Shown one piece after another: positions 41,867-49,515 of a stretch of DNA of 49,554 nucleotides. The DNA lies in the NCBI RefSeq assembly GCF_001552215.1, contig NZ_BCQT01000034.1, forward strand, positions 1-49,554. Reading direction: 5' to 3'. The stretch is from Actinomadura macra NBRC 14102. Lineage in GTDB: Bacteria; Actinomycetota; Actinomycetes; Streptosporangiales; Streptosporangiaceae. Made by a program: the position numbers and the translations under genes. Within the stretch, counting starts at the first letter, position 1, and each line of letters begins with the position of its first letter. The notes under the pieces are model-generated. The model had not been told where the DNA came from, ran no database searches, and was given only the letters and a program-made list of their open reading frames with translations.

Positions 41867-44086
41867 TTGGATCGGCAGACGGCGTCGGCCACCTTCCCGT
41901 CCGCCGCCGCGGCGGTGGCGGACGCGCGCCGGTTCGTCCGGAAGGTGCTCGCCGACTGGGGCCTGGAGGAGGCCGCGGACGACGCGGTGCTGGCCACCAG
42001 CGAACTCGCGACCAACGCCATCGCCTACGCCGGCACGTCCTTCGAGGTGTCCTGCCGGCTGGAGGATGGGGAGATCAAGGTCGAGGTCCGCGACCGGCAC
42101 CCTACCCGCGGCATCGAGATGCCGGGCGTCACCGCCTCCAGCGGACGCGGGCTGCCGTCGATCGCCCGCCTCGCCTCGTCCTGGGGCGTCTCCTACGACC
42201 GCCGCACCAAGGGCGTGTGGTTCACCCTTCCCCGGCCCGGCGCGAGCAACGGCTCCGGCCCCTCCCGCGCACTCGCGGGTGAAGCCGCGGCCGACGCCGC
42301 GTCCGCCCGCGAGGGGAGCCCCGGCCGTGAGAGCGGGGGCCTGGTCGCCGGGCCGAACGACGAGCGCGAGGCCCGGCTGAGCGGCGACGGGGTCGGCGAG
42401 GTGCCCGCCGCGGGCGACCGGCTGCTGCGTTCCCCCGCCGCCGTCGAGGCCATGGAGGACGGTGTCGCCACCGTCCGCGAGGTCCTCGGCGCCGAGGGCG
42501 CGGCCATCCTGCTGACCGAGCGTGACGGACGGCTCATCATGGGCGCCTCCGCCGGCACCGCCGCCGAGATGCCGCTCGGTGAGCTGTCGGTGCCGGCACT
42601 CGGCCCGGACGCCCGCGCCGGCTCACCCTGGGTGGCGGCCGACGCCTCCGACCCCACCGCCGCCGCCCTGCGGGCCCGGTCCCTGGCCGCCGCGCCACTG
42701 GAGTCACAGGGCCGCCTCACCGGGCTGGTCGTGGCCGTCTCGTCGATCTCCGGCCGGTTCGAGGAGGCCGACGGCGTCCGGCTCGGACGGCTCGCCGACG
42801 AGATGTCGCTCTCCCTGGAGAAGGCCAGAGTGGGCGAGCTGGAACGGTCCTGGCGCGGCTGGCTCAGCTTCGTCGCCGAGGCCAGCGACCTGCTCGCCGG
42901 AACCCTCGACCAGGAGCGGACGATGGCGCTCGTCGCCCAGCTGGTCGTCCCCCGCCTGGCGACCTGGTGCGCCGTCTACACCGCAGCCGACGCCGAGCCC
43001 GCCAAGCTGGCGTACGTGTGGCACGCCGACGAGACCCGCGCCGACGGTCTCCGCGACCTGCTCGACCACGCCGGCGCCGCCCCGCCGATGGACGTCTCCG
43101 CCCCGTGGAACGGCCTCGCCACCGCGCCCGACGACGTCCGCGCCGCCGCCGGCGACACCGCCGCCGACCAGGTCTACGCCTTCCCCCTGATCGCCCGCGG
43201 TCGCCGTATCGGCACGATCGTCATCGGCCGGCCGTCCGGGGACCGCTTCCCCCGCAGCGCGATCGAGCTGGCCGAGGAGCTCAGCTGTCGCGCGGCCCTC
43301 GCCGTCGACAACGCGCGCCTGTTCTCCGCCCAGACCGCCATGAGCAGCGCCTTGCAGCGCAGCCTTCTGCCACCTGGCATCCCCGACATCCCCGGCCTGG
43401 AGGTCGCGGTGGTGTACGAGCCCGCGGGGGAGGGCAGCGAGGTCGGCGGCGACTTCTACGACGTCTTCGAGAGCGGACTGCGGCCCGGAAGCCCGGCGCC
43501 CGCCTCGCGCTGGCGCTTCGCCATCGGCGACGTGTGCGGCACCGGCCCCGAGGCCGCCGCCGTCACCGGCCTCGCCCGGCACGCCCTGCGGATCCTCGCC
43601 GCCGAGGACCTGTCGGTGCCCGCCGTCCTCACCCGCCTCAACCGGCTGATCCTCGGCGAGGGCGAGCGCGGCCGGCTACTGACCCTGCTGCACGGCGAGA
43701 TCGCGTACCGTCGCCGTCGCGACGGCGTGACGATCAGGCTGACCAGTGCGGGGCACCCGCCCCCGCTCGTGCTCGACCCCGAGGGAGGTGTTCGTGAGGT
43801 GGCGTCGCCCCAACCGTTGCTCGGGGTGTTCGACGGCGTGGACTTCCACACCGACACAGTCGAGTTGCGGCGCGGAGAGGTGTTGCTCTGCGTGACCGAC
43901 GGTGTCACCGAGCGTCGTTCCGGCGCCCGGCTGCTCGGCGACGGCCACGGCCTGGAACGCCTTCTGGCCGGCTGCACGGGACTGAGCGCGGGGGCGGTGG
44001 CCGCCCGCATCCAGCGAGCGGTGCGCGACTTCGGTTCGGAGCCCTCGAACGACGACGTTGCCCTCATCGTTCTGCGGGCGTCATGA
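41867..44086 (+). CDS. SpoIIE-type PP2C phosphatase with RsbW-like kinase and GAF domains
   Basis: 739 residues from a TTG at 41867, preceded by GAGGGACGAC. The N-terminal domain (about 1-125) is RsbW-like HATPase: DDAVLATSELATNAIAYAG (N box), VEVRDRHPTRG and SGRGLPSIARLASSWGV (G box). A linker and two GAF-like domains follow (about 195-325 and 340-490). The PP2C/SpoIIE domain (about 505-739) starts LEVAVVYEPAGEGSEVGGDFYDVF with the metal-binding Asp of GGDFYD, and includes ITSAGHPPPLVL-like TSAGHPPP and VTDGVTERR. It would dephosphorylate an anti-anti-sigma factor, probably the STAS protein of the next gene, while its own kinase domain could oppose it. Cytoplasmic. Confidence 0.9.
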   Translation: MDRQTASATFPSAAAAVADARRFVRKVLADWGLEEAADDAVLATSELATNAIAYAGTSFEVSCRLEDGEIKVEVRDRHPTRGIEMPGVTASSGRGLPSIARLASSWGVSYDRRTKGVWFTLPRPGASNGSGPSRALAGEAAADAASAREGSPGRESGGLVAGPNDEREARLSGDGVGEVPAAGDRLLRSPAAVEAMEDGVATVREVLGAEGAAILLTERDGRLIMGASAGTAAEMPLGELSVPALGPDARAGSPWVAADASDPTAAALRARSLAAAPLESQGRLTGLVVAVSSISGRFEEADGVRLGRLADEMSLSLEKARVGELERSWRGWLSFVAEASDLLAGTLDQERTMALVAQLVVPRLATWCAVYTAADAEPAKLAYVWHADETRADGLRDLLDHAGAAPPMDVSAPWNGLATAPDDVRAAAGDTAADQVYAFPLIARGRRIGTIVIGRPSGDRFPRSAIELAEELSCRAALAVDNARLFSAQTAMSSALQRSLLPPGIPDIPGLEVAVVYEPAGEGSEVGGDFYDVFESGLRPGSPAPASRWRFAIGDVCGTGPEAAAVTGLARHALRILAAEDLSVPAVLTRLNRLILGEGERGRLLTLLHGEIAYRRRRDGVTIRLTSAGHPPPLVLDPEGGVREVASPQPLLGVFDGVDFHTDTVELRRGEVLLCVTDGVTERRSGARLLGDGHGLERLLAGCTGLSAGAVAARIQRAVRDFGSEPSNDDVALIVLRAS

Positions 44087-44117
44087 TGGAGACCAACAAT
44101 CGGTAAGGTGGGGTGGC

Positions 44118-44456
44118 GTGGGGCTTGCCTTGCACACGACACGACAGGACGGCCGCGCGACGATCGCCGCGCGCGGCTCTATCGACCTGCATTCCTCCGA
44201 CGAGCTGCGGTCCCGGTTGACCGAACTCGTCGACGCGGGGGAGCGGGAGGTCGTCGTCGACCTCACGGCGGTCGATTTCTGCGACTCCTCGGGTCTGAAC
44301 GTCCTCGTCCGCGCGTACAAGCACGCGCGCGCGCAGAACGCCACGCTCACCGTCACCGGCGCCTACGGGCGGGTGGAGAACGTTTTGCGGACCACGGGCC
44401 TTGACCGTTTCCTCATCGGAGGGACTGCGGAAGGGGCCTCGGCCGATGGACGGTGA
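44118..44456 (+). CDS. STAS-domain anti-anti-sigma factor
   Basis: 112 residues from the GTG at 44118. The sequence has the full STAS fold: ATIAARGSIDLHSSDELRSRLTELVDAG, then VVVDLTAVDFCDSSGLNVLVRAYKHAR, with the phosphorylated-Ser loop at D56-S57-S58-G, and a last strand VLRTTGLDRFLIG. Unphosphorylated, it binds an RsbW-type kinase and frees a sigma factor; the upstream phosphatase and the downstream kinase complete the switch. The start lies 32 bases after the SpoIIE stop. The target sigma factor is not encoded adjacent. Confidence 0.9.
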   Translation: MGLALHTTRQDGRATIAARGSIDLHSSDELRSRLTELVDAGEREVVVDLTAVDFCDSSGLNVLVRAYKHARAQNATLTVTGAYGRVENVLRTTGLDRFLIGGTAEGASADGR

Positions 44457-44544
44457 GCCGATGGACGACAGGAGCCGCGACGCCCGGATTGGGATGGCCC
44501 GGATTGGGGTGGACACGATGAAGAACGGCGAGCGGGCGGAGTGA
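44446..44544 (+). CDS. Possible small ORF linking the STAS and RsbW-like genes
   Basis: An ATG at 44446 opens 32 codons that overlap the STAS gene end by 11 bases and stop inside the next gene's start (GTGA overlap). The peptide is charged (MDGEPMDDRSRDARIG, then a near-repeat MARIGVD) and the DNA contains two copies of GCCCGGATTGGG. There is no strong ribosome site. It could serve translational coupling between the two genes rather than make a product. Confidence 0.25.
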   Translation: MDGEPMDDRSRDARIGMARIGVDTMKNGERAE

Positions 44545-44921
44545 CCGACCCGATGACCGAGACCACCCTGCGCGCGGCGCCCCAGACGGAGGCGGTCGAG
44601 TACGCCCGACGCCTCGCCGCTCGCACCATGCGCACCTGGGCCCTGATGGAACGCGAGGAGCTCGTCACCGCGATCGTGGCCGAACTGGTCGCCAACGCCG
44701 TCCGGCACGCGGGCACGGCACTGGAGCTGCGCCTGCTGCGCGGCACCGGCCGAGTCCGTGTCGAGGTCCGCGACCGCGCCGCACAACTGCCCCGGCTCAC
44801 CGTTCCGGGCCCCCTGGACGAGTCGCACCGCGGCCTGTTCATCGTCGACCGCTTCGCGACCTCCTGGGGAGCCGATCCGGTGACGGGCGGCAAGGTCGTC
44901 TGGGCCGAAGTCAGCATCTGA
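44541..44921 (+). CDS. RsbW-like anti-sigma factor / serine kinase
   Basis: 126 residues from the GTG at 44541. The Bergerat ATP-binding fold has ELVTAIVAELVANAVRHAG (N box with E and N), VRVEVRDRAAQLPRL, and DESHRGLFIVDRFATSWGAD (G box). It is of the minimal actinobacterial type with no extra domain. It would phosphorylate the STAS protein and/or bind a sigma factor. The order SpoIIE - STAS - kinase makes a complete partner-switch module with both opposing activities. A perfect palindromic terminator lies 36 bases after its stop. Confidence 0.9.
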   Translation: MTDPMTETTLRAAPQTEAVEYARRLAARTMRTWALMEREELVTAIVAELVANAVRHAGTALELRLLRGTGRVRVEVRDRAAQLPRLTVPGPLDESHRGLFIVDRFATSWGADPVTGGKVVWAEVSI

Positions 44922-44957
44922 CCACCACGCTCCGCAATCGGCGGGCCTTGAACGAAA

Positions 44958-44991
44958 CGGGTCCCGCACACCGGCCGGTGTGCGGGACCCG
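44958..44991. terminator. Perfect 34-bp palindrome, bidirectional terminator
   Basis: CGGGTCCCGCACACCGG (44958-44974) is immediately followed by its exact complement (44975-44991). It lies between the RsbW-like gene and the convergent DAHP synthase gene. Confidence 0.85.
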
Positions 44992-45041
44992 CGACACGCG
45001 AACGCCCAACGCTCGGCGGGGCAGTGAGCCCCCAGAGGCGG

Positions 45042-46391
45042 TCAGGACGACTTGCGATACAGCTCCGCCACCATGAACGCCAGGTCCAGCGACTGGCCGC
45101 GGTTGAGCCGGGGGTCGCAGGCCGTCTCGTAGCGCTGGTGGAGATCGTCCTCGACCAGGCCGTGCCCTCCGCCCACGCACTCGGTGACGTCGTCGCCGGT
45201 GAACTCGATGTGGATACCCCCCGGATGCGTCCCGAGGGCCCGGTGCACCTCGAAGAATCCGGCCAGCTCGTCCAGGACGTCGTCCAGCCGCCGGGTCTTG
45301 TGCCCGCTCGGCGCCTCGAAGGTGTTGCCGTGCATCGGATCACAGATCCACGCCACCGGCGCGCCGCTGCGGTGCACCTTCTCGACCAGCGCGGGCAGGA
45401 CGTCCCGCACCTTGCCCGCGCCCATGCGCGTGATGAACGTCAACCGCCCCGGCTCGCCCTCCGGGTTGAGCCTGTCGATCAGTGCCAGCGCGTCGTCCGC
45501 GGACGTCCCCGGCCCCAGCTTCACCCCGATCGGGTTACGGATGCGCCGCAGGAACTCCACGTGCGCCCCGTCCAACTGCCGGGTGCGCTCGCCGATCCAC
45601 AGGAAATGCGCCGAAACGTCGTAGGGCAGGCCGCTGAGGTGGTCGATACGGGTCAGGGCCCGCTCGTACTCCAGCAGCAACGCCTCGTGACTGGAATAGA
45701 ACTCCACCTGGTGGAACTCGTCCGGGTTCACCCCGCACGCCTTCATGAACGTCAGCGCCCGGTCGATCTCACCCGCGACCCGCTCGTAGCGACGGCCCGC
45801 AGGGCTCTGCGCCACGAAGTCCTGGTTCCAGGCATGGACCTGGCGCAGGTCGGCATAACCGCCCTTGGTGAACGCCCGGCACAGGTTCAGCGTCACAGCC
45901 GAACAGTGATAAGCCTTCAGCAACCGGTGAGGGTCGTTGCGGCGGGACTCGGCGTCGAACTCGAAGCCGTTCACCGCGTCGCCCCGGTAGGCGGGCAACT
46001 CCACGCCGCCGCGCACCTCGACGGGCTTGGAGCGCGGCTTGGCGAACTGCCCCGCCATCCGGCCGATCTTCACCACCGGCACGCTGGCCGCGTAGGTGAG
46101 CACGACCGCCATCTGGAGCAGGGTCTTGAGCTTGTTCTTCACCGCGTCGGCGTTCGACCCGTCGAACGTCTCGGCGCAGTCGCCGCCCTGCAGGACGAAT
46201 GCCTCACCGCGCGCGACGTCCGCGAGCTGGGACTTGAGCTGGTCGCACTCGCCGGCGAAGACGAGTGGCGGCTGCTTGGCCAGTTCGGCGGCGACCGCCC
46301 GGACCTCGTCCGGGTCGTCCCACTCGGGCTGCTGAAGTGCGGGGAGGCCGCGCCAGGCGTCGAGGTCCCCGGAGACGCTGGAAATACTCAC
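45042..46391 (-). CDS. aroG: Class II 3-deoxy-7-phosphoheptulonate (DAHP) synthase
   Basis: 449 residues from a GTG at 46391. It is the plant-like class II type: WDDPDEVRAVAAELAKQPPLVFAGECDQL, FVLQGGDCAETF, KIGRMAGQFAKPRS, GDAVNGFEF, and WICDPMHGNTFEA. Metal ligands expected from the M. tuberculosis enzyme are visible: Cys in GGDCAETF, His in PMHGNT, Glu in HIEFTG and Asp in CDPRLN. It condenses PEP and erythrose-4-phosphate at the head of aromatic amino-acid synthesis. No riboswitch or attenuator is evident in front of it. The gene reads away from the sigma-factor gene's upstream end, separated by a terminator hairpin. Confidence 0.95.
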   Translation of the reverse strand: MSISSVSGDLDAWRGLPALQQPEWDDPDEVRAVAAELAKQPPLVFAGECDQLKSQLADVARGEAFVLQGGDCAETFDGSNADAVKNKLKTLLQMAVVLTYAASVPVVKIGRMAGQFAKPRSKPVEVRGGVELPAYRGDAVNGFEFDAESRRNDPHRLLKAYHCSAVTLNLCRAFTKGGYADLRQVHAWNQDFVAQSPAGRRYERVAGEIDRALTFMKACGVNPDEFHQVEFYSSHEALLLEYERALTRIDHLSGLPYDVSAHFLWIGERTRQLDGAHVEFLRRIRNPIGVKLGPGTSADDALALIDRLNPEGEPGRLTFITRMGAGKVRDVLPALVEKVHRSGAPVAWICDPMHGNTFEAPSGHKTRRLDDVLDELAGFFEVHRALGTHPGGIHIEFTGDDVTECVGGGHGLVEDDLHQRYETACDPRLNRGQSLDLAFMVAELYRKSS

Positions 46392-46446
46392 ACGAAAAGG
46401 CTATGACACCGCGCGGGCGCCAGCACCCGGCGGCGGTTGAGACGCG

Positions 46447-46475
46447 ACCGGGCGGCCCGTATCGGGCCGCCCGGT
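46447..46475. terminator. Terminator hairpin after the sigma-factor gene
   Basis: A perfect 12-base stem, ACCGGGCGGCCC (46447-46458) and GGGCCGCCCGGT (46464-46475), with a five-base loop GTATC, 26 bases after the stop of the minus-strand sigma gene. Confidence 0.8.
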
Positions 46476-46500
46476 ATCGGGGAGTCTCACACTTCGTCCG

Positions 46501-47508
46501 TCAGGCGGCGCGGCTCCCGGCACCGGCCCGGACGGGCTCGCCCTCGGCCGGCGCGCCCGCCAGCGCCCGGCGCCCGCTCAGATCGGTCTCATTCGCCAGC
46601 TGCCGGAGGCGCCGCAGCGAACGGTCGGTGATCTGCCGGACGCGGTTGTGGCTCAGGCCGTACCGGGCCCCGATCTGCGCGTAGGACAGCGGCTGCCCGC
46701 TGTCCATCCCGAACCGGGCGCGCAAGATCGCCGACTCGCGCTCCGGTAGCCGCTCCAGCAGCCGCCCGAGGCCCTCGATGTCGTCCAGCGCGAGGATCTC
46801 CGCCTCCGGTGTCACGGCATCGGGATCCTCCAGCAGATCGCCCATGGGCGTCTCGCCGGCGTCGTCGACGGTCGCGTCCAGGCTCGCCGGATCACGGCGC
46901 CAGCGCAGCAGTTCGTCCACATGCTCGGCATCGGAGCCCAGCGAGCCCGCGAGCTCCTCGCGGGTCGGTTCACGGCCCAGTTCCCGGCTCAGCTGCCGCT
47001 CCGCGCGGCGCAGCCGGGAAAGCTCCTCCTCGACGTGGACGGGCAGCCGGATCGTCCGGGCGGTGTGGCTCAGCCCGCGGCCGATCGCCTGCCTGATCCA
47101 CCAAGTCGCGTACGTGGAGAACTTGAAGCCACGGCGGTAGTCGAACTTCTCCACCGCGCGCATCAGCCCCAGGTTCCCCTCCTGTATGAGGTCGATGAGG
47201 GGCAACGAGTCGGTCGGGTACTTGCGGGCGATCGAGACCACGAGGCGCAGATTGGCCTCGACGAAACGCTGCTTGGCGCGCAGCCCCGCCGAGGTCAACG
47301 CCTCCAGCTCCTCGCGGGTCGCGCCCCCGGGCACGGTCCCTTCCTCGAGCAGCTGTTCGGCGTACAGGCCCCCTTCGATCGCCTTGGCCAGATCGACCTC
47401 CTCCTGCGCGTCGAGCAGGGGCGTACGGCCGATCCGGTCGAGGTACGCTCCGACAAGGTCCTTGTCGGGAACGTCGACCCTGTCGCCCTTGGTACGGGTT
47501 GCAGCCAT
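46501..47508 (-). CDS. Sigma-70 family RNA polymerase sigma factor (group-2-like)
   Basis: 335 residues. It starts with region 1.2 (DLVGAYLDRIGRTPLLDAQEEVDLAKAIE), without the long acidic region 1.1 of the principal sigma. Region 2 contains RFVEANLRLVVSIARKY, LIDLIQEGNLGLMRAVEKFDYRRGFKFSTYATWWIRQAI, typical of primary-like factors; regions 3 and 4 include RLPVHVEEELSRLRRAERQL and LPERESAILRARFGMDSGQPLSYAQIGARYGLSHNRVRQIT. This resembles HrdA/HrdC/HrdD-type or SigB-like group 2 factors of actinomycetes. The C-terminus has an extra Ala/Gly-rich tail. It should recognise promoters like the principal sigma, probably in stress or stationary phase. Confidence 0.9.
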   Translation of the reverse strand: MAATRTKGDRVDVPDKDLVGAYLDRIGRTPLLDAQEEVDLAKAIEGGLYAEQLLEEGTVPGGATREELEALTSAGLRAKQRFVEANLRLVVSIARKYPTDSLPLIDLIQEGNLGLMRAVEKFDYRRGFKFSTYATWWIRQAIGRGLSHTARTIRLPVHVEEELSRLRRAERQLSRELGREPTREELAGSLGSDAEHVDELLRWRRDPASLDATVDDAGETPMGDLLEDPDAVTPEAEILALDDIEGLGRLLERLPERESAILRARFGMDSGQPLSYAQIGARYGLSHNRVRQITDRSLRRLRQLANETDLSGRRALAGAPAEGEPVRAGAGSRAA

Positions 47509-47639
47509 CCTGACCCTTCTCCGGTGCGATCTCCCTAGAGGGACAACGCTAATTACCGCTCTGTGATTCCCGGGTGGGGAATACTGCGAGGCTGTTAGCC
47601 GCTCTACCGTCCTGATACCCCGACAGAGGAGAAACCGAC

Positions 47640-47993
47640 ATGGCGACCGTCACACTCACCGCGGAGAACTTCGATGAGGTGGCGCAGGGCGACGGGATCG
47701 TGCTGGTCGACTTCTGGGCGGACTGGTGCGGGCCCTGCAAGCGCTTCGCGCCCGTGTTCGAGAAGTCGGCGGGCAAACACGAGGACATCGTCTTCGGCAA
47801 GGTCGACACCGAGGCGGAACCGGCCCTGTCAGAGCGGTTCGGCATCCGCTCGATCCCGACGCTCATGGCCATCCGCGACGGCGTGATCGTCTTCGCCGAG
47901 CCGGGCGCGCTGCCCGAGCCGGTCCTGGAGAACGTGATCGAGCAGGTCCGCGGACTCGACATGGAGGACGTCCGCCGCCGAGCGGAGTCCTGA
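47640..47993 (+). CDS. trxA: Thioredoxin
   Basis: 117 residues from the ATG at 47640, after GAGGAGA. The active site is W29-C-G-P-C-K34 (DFWADWCGPCKRFAPVF). The cis-Pro lies in IRSIPTLMAI, and the C-terminal helix EPVLENVIEQVRGLDMEDVRRR closes the fold. It is a cytoplasmic disulfide reductase reduced by thioredoxin reductase. It is transcribed divergently from the sigma-factor gene, 131 bases away. It is a solitary thioredoxin, not next to trxB. Confidence 0.95.
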   Translation: MATVTLTAENFDEVAQGDGIVLVDFWADWCGPCKRFAPVFEKSAGKHEDIVFGKVDTEAEPALSERFGIRSIPTLMAIRDGVIVFAEPGALPEPVLENVIEQVRGLDMEDVRRRAES

Positions 47994-48147
47994 AACCTGG
48001 CCGGTTCCGGCCGATTCACGTGTCGCCGATTCACTTCGTACGCACACTATCGCTCCGTGTAGTGGGTTGCGGGCGCGGGACGTCCAGCCGACTCCTGAGC
48101 GGCACGATGGCAAAGATGCGGCCCACGGCGCCCGCTCCGCGGGGTCG

Positions 48148-49005
48148 ATGGACGATGATGGACGGATGCTCGCCGATGTCGTCGAATACCTGGTGTGCCC
48201 CGTGTGCGGAGCGGACCTCGCAATGGCGGACCGCGGACTGCTCTGTCCGGGCGGGCACACCTTCGACATCGCGCGGCAAGGGTATGCGAACCTCCTACCG
48301 GGCAACGCACGCCCCGGAACGGCCGATACACCGGAGATGGTCCGCGCCCGCGACGCGTTCCTCAGCGCCGGCCACTTCAACGCCCCCGCCGAACGCATGG
48401 CCAAGGATGTCGCTCGCACCCTGGACGGCGCCTCCCTCGTTCTGGACGCCGGTGCCGGAACCGGGCACTACCTGAGCCGCGTCCTGGACACGTCACCCAG
48501 CACGGTCGGGCTCGCCCTCGACATCTCCAAGCACGCCGCCCGCCGGGCCGCCCGCGCACACCCACGTGCCGGAGCCGTGGTCGCCGACCTTTGGCGCCCG
48601 CTCCCGGTGCGCGATGGTGCGGCCGGCACCGTCCTGAACGTCTTCGCGCCGCGCAACGCCGCCGAGTTCCACCGCGTCCTTCACGACGAAGGGCTCCTGT
48701 TCACGGTCACACCTTCCCCCCGTCACCTCGGCCCCCTGGTGGATTCGCTCGGGCTGATCTCGGTGGACGAGCGCAAGACCGAACGTACCGACGCCGCGCT
48801 TGCCGGATATTTCAAGCTGGACTCGCGCCAGAACATCGAGACCGAGGTCGTCCTGAACCACGGAGAGGTCGCCACCCTCGTGGCCATGGGACCCAGCGCG
48901 CACCACGTGCCGGCCGAACACCTCTGGCCGAGACTGGAACGGCTCCCGGACCCGCTATCCGTGCCGTTGTCCTTCGTCCTGTCGCTCTATCGGCGACTGG
49001 AGTGA
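48148..49005 (+). CDS. RlmA-like 23S rRNA (guanine-N1) methyltransferase
   Basis: 285 residues from the ATG at 48148; an ATG at 48166 is an alternative. An N-terminal zinc-finger has C17-x2-C20 and C33-x3-H37 (YLVCPVCGADL, LLCPGGHTFD). The SAM domain follows with VLDAGAGTGHYLSRVL (about 98-113), FNVFAPR-like LNVFAPRNAAEFHRVLHDEGLLF and a C-terminal GPSAHHV. This is the RlmA(I/II), TlrB/MyrA-related layout, which methylates G745/G748 of 23S rRNA and can affect macrolide binding. It ends about 190 bases before the putative rRNA promoters, which fits a translation-related neighbourhood. Not linked to antibiotic genes here. Confidence 0.85.
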   Translation: MDDDGRMLADVVEYLVCPVCGADLAMADRGLLCPGGHTFDIARQGYANLLPGNARPGTADTPEMVRARDAFLSAGHFNAPAERMAKDVARTLDGASLVLDAGAGTGHYLSRVLDTSPSTVGLALDISKHAARRAARAHPRAGAVVADLWRPLPVRDGAAGTVLNVFAPRNAAEFHRVLHDEGLLFTVTPSPRHLGPLVDSLGLISVDERKTERTDAALAGYFKLDSRQNIETEVVLNHGEVATLVAMGPSAHHVPAEHLWPRLERLPDPLSVPLSFVLSLYRRLE

Positions 49006-49190
49006 CGCCGACCGGGCGCGTGCGCGGAGCCAGCTGGAACACATCTGCGGCCCTTCACTCGGCTGCCTCCCGTAGCTGACTCCAGGCGCACCGACGACGT
49101 GCAATTCGCGTGTACTGCCTGAACCTCCAGGTCAGCTTGTCGGAGCTTGGTCGCAGGACATCGCGGGCCCGGATGAGAGCCACTGCTGGT
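49006..49190. other. Intergenic region before the rRNA-type promoters
   Basis: No gene is evident; ORFs on both strands in this stretch have no recognisable domain. It lies between the RlmA-like gene and the first of three tandem promoters. Confidence 0.5.
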
Positions 49191-49219
49191 TTGACGGTCC
49201 AGGCGGACGACCCTAATGT
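49191..49219 (+). promoter_or_regulatory. rRNA-type promoter P1
   Basis: TTGACG (49191-49196), a 17-base spacer and TAATGT (49214-49219): a strong sigma-70 consensus. Start of transcription near 49226. Confidence 0.7.
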
Positions 49220-49226
49220 TCTCCTC

Positions 49227-49266
49227 ACCCCCAGGGGATGCAGAACGCCGGAAGGCGGTCGGCCCC
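49227..49266 (+). repeat. Leader element copy 1
   Basis: CCCC-A-GGGG followed by ATGCAGAACGCCGGAAGGCGG, starting just after P1. Its 31-base core (49235-49265) matches copy 2 at 27 positions. Confidence 0.75.
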
Positions 49267-49292
49267 AGTGGGAGCCGGCCCAGAGAAAACTG

Positions 49293-49321
49293 TTCGAGCC
49301 TCGCTCGGGCTGATGTATCAT
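49293..49321 (+). promoter_or_regulatory. rRNA-type promoter P2
   Basis: TTCGAG (49293-49298), a 17-base spacer and TATCAT (49316-49321). Start of transcription near 49328, just before the second leader element. Confidence 0.6.
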
Positions 49322-49330
49322 GGTCTGGCT

Positions 49331-49371
49331 AGCCCGGAACGGGATGCAGGACGCCGCAAGGTGGCCGGCCC
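49331..49371 (+). repeat. Leader element copy 2
   Basis: AGCCCGGAACGGGATGCAG followed by GACGCCGCAAGGTGGCCGGCCC. The core (49341-49371) is 27/31 identical to copy 1. Confidence 0.75.
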
Positions 49372-49481
49372 GGTGGGCACTCTCACGCGATGCAAACACG
49401 ACAGATCTCAGAGTCTGTGGGTTCTGGGCGCGTGGGACTGGGAACGTCTCCGAACGTCGAAAACGATCTTCCTGGATCTAC

Positions 49482-49509
49482 TTGACACGGGCGGCGAACC
49501 TGGTAAGTT
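49482..49509 (+). promoter_or_regulatory. rRNA-type promoter P3
   Basis: TTGACA (49482-49487), a 16-base spacer and TAAGTT (49504-49509), with an AT-richer stretch (AAAACGATCTT) upstream that could be an UP element. It is followed by GGGTTGCCCCGGAGCGGGG, like actinomycete rrn leaders. Confidence 0.7.
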
Positions 49510-49515
49510 AGTAGG

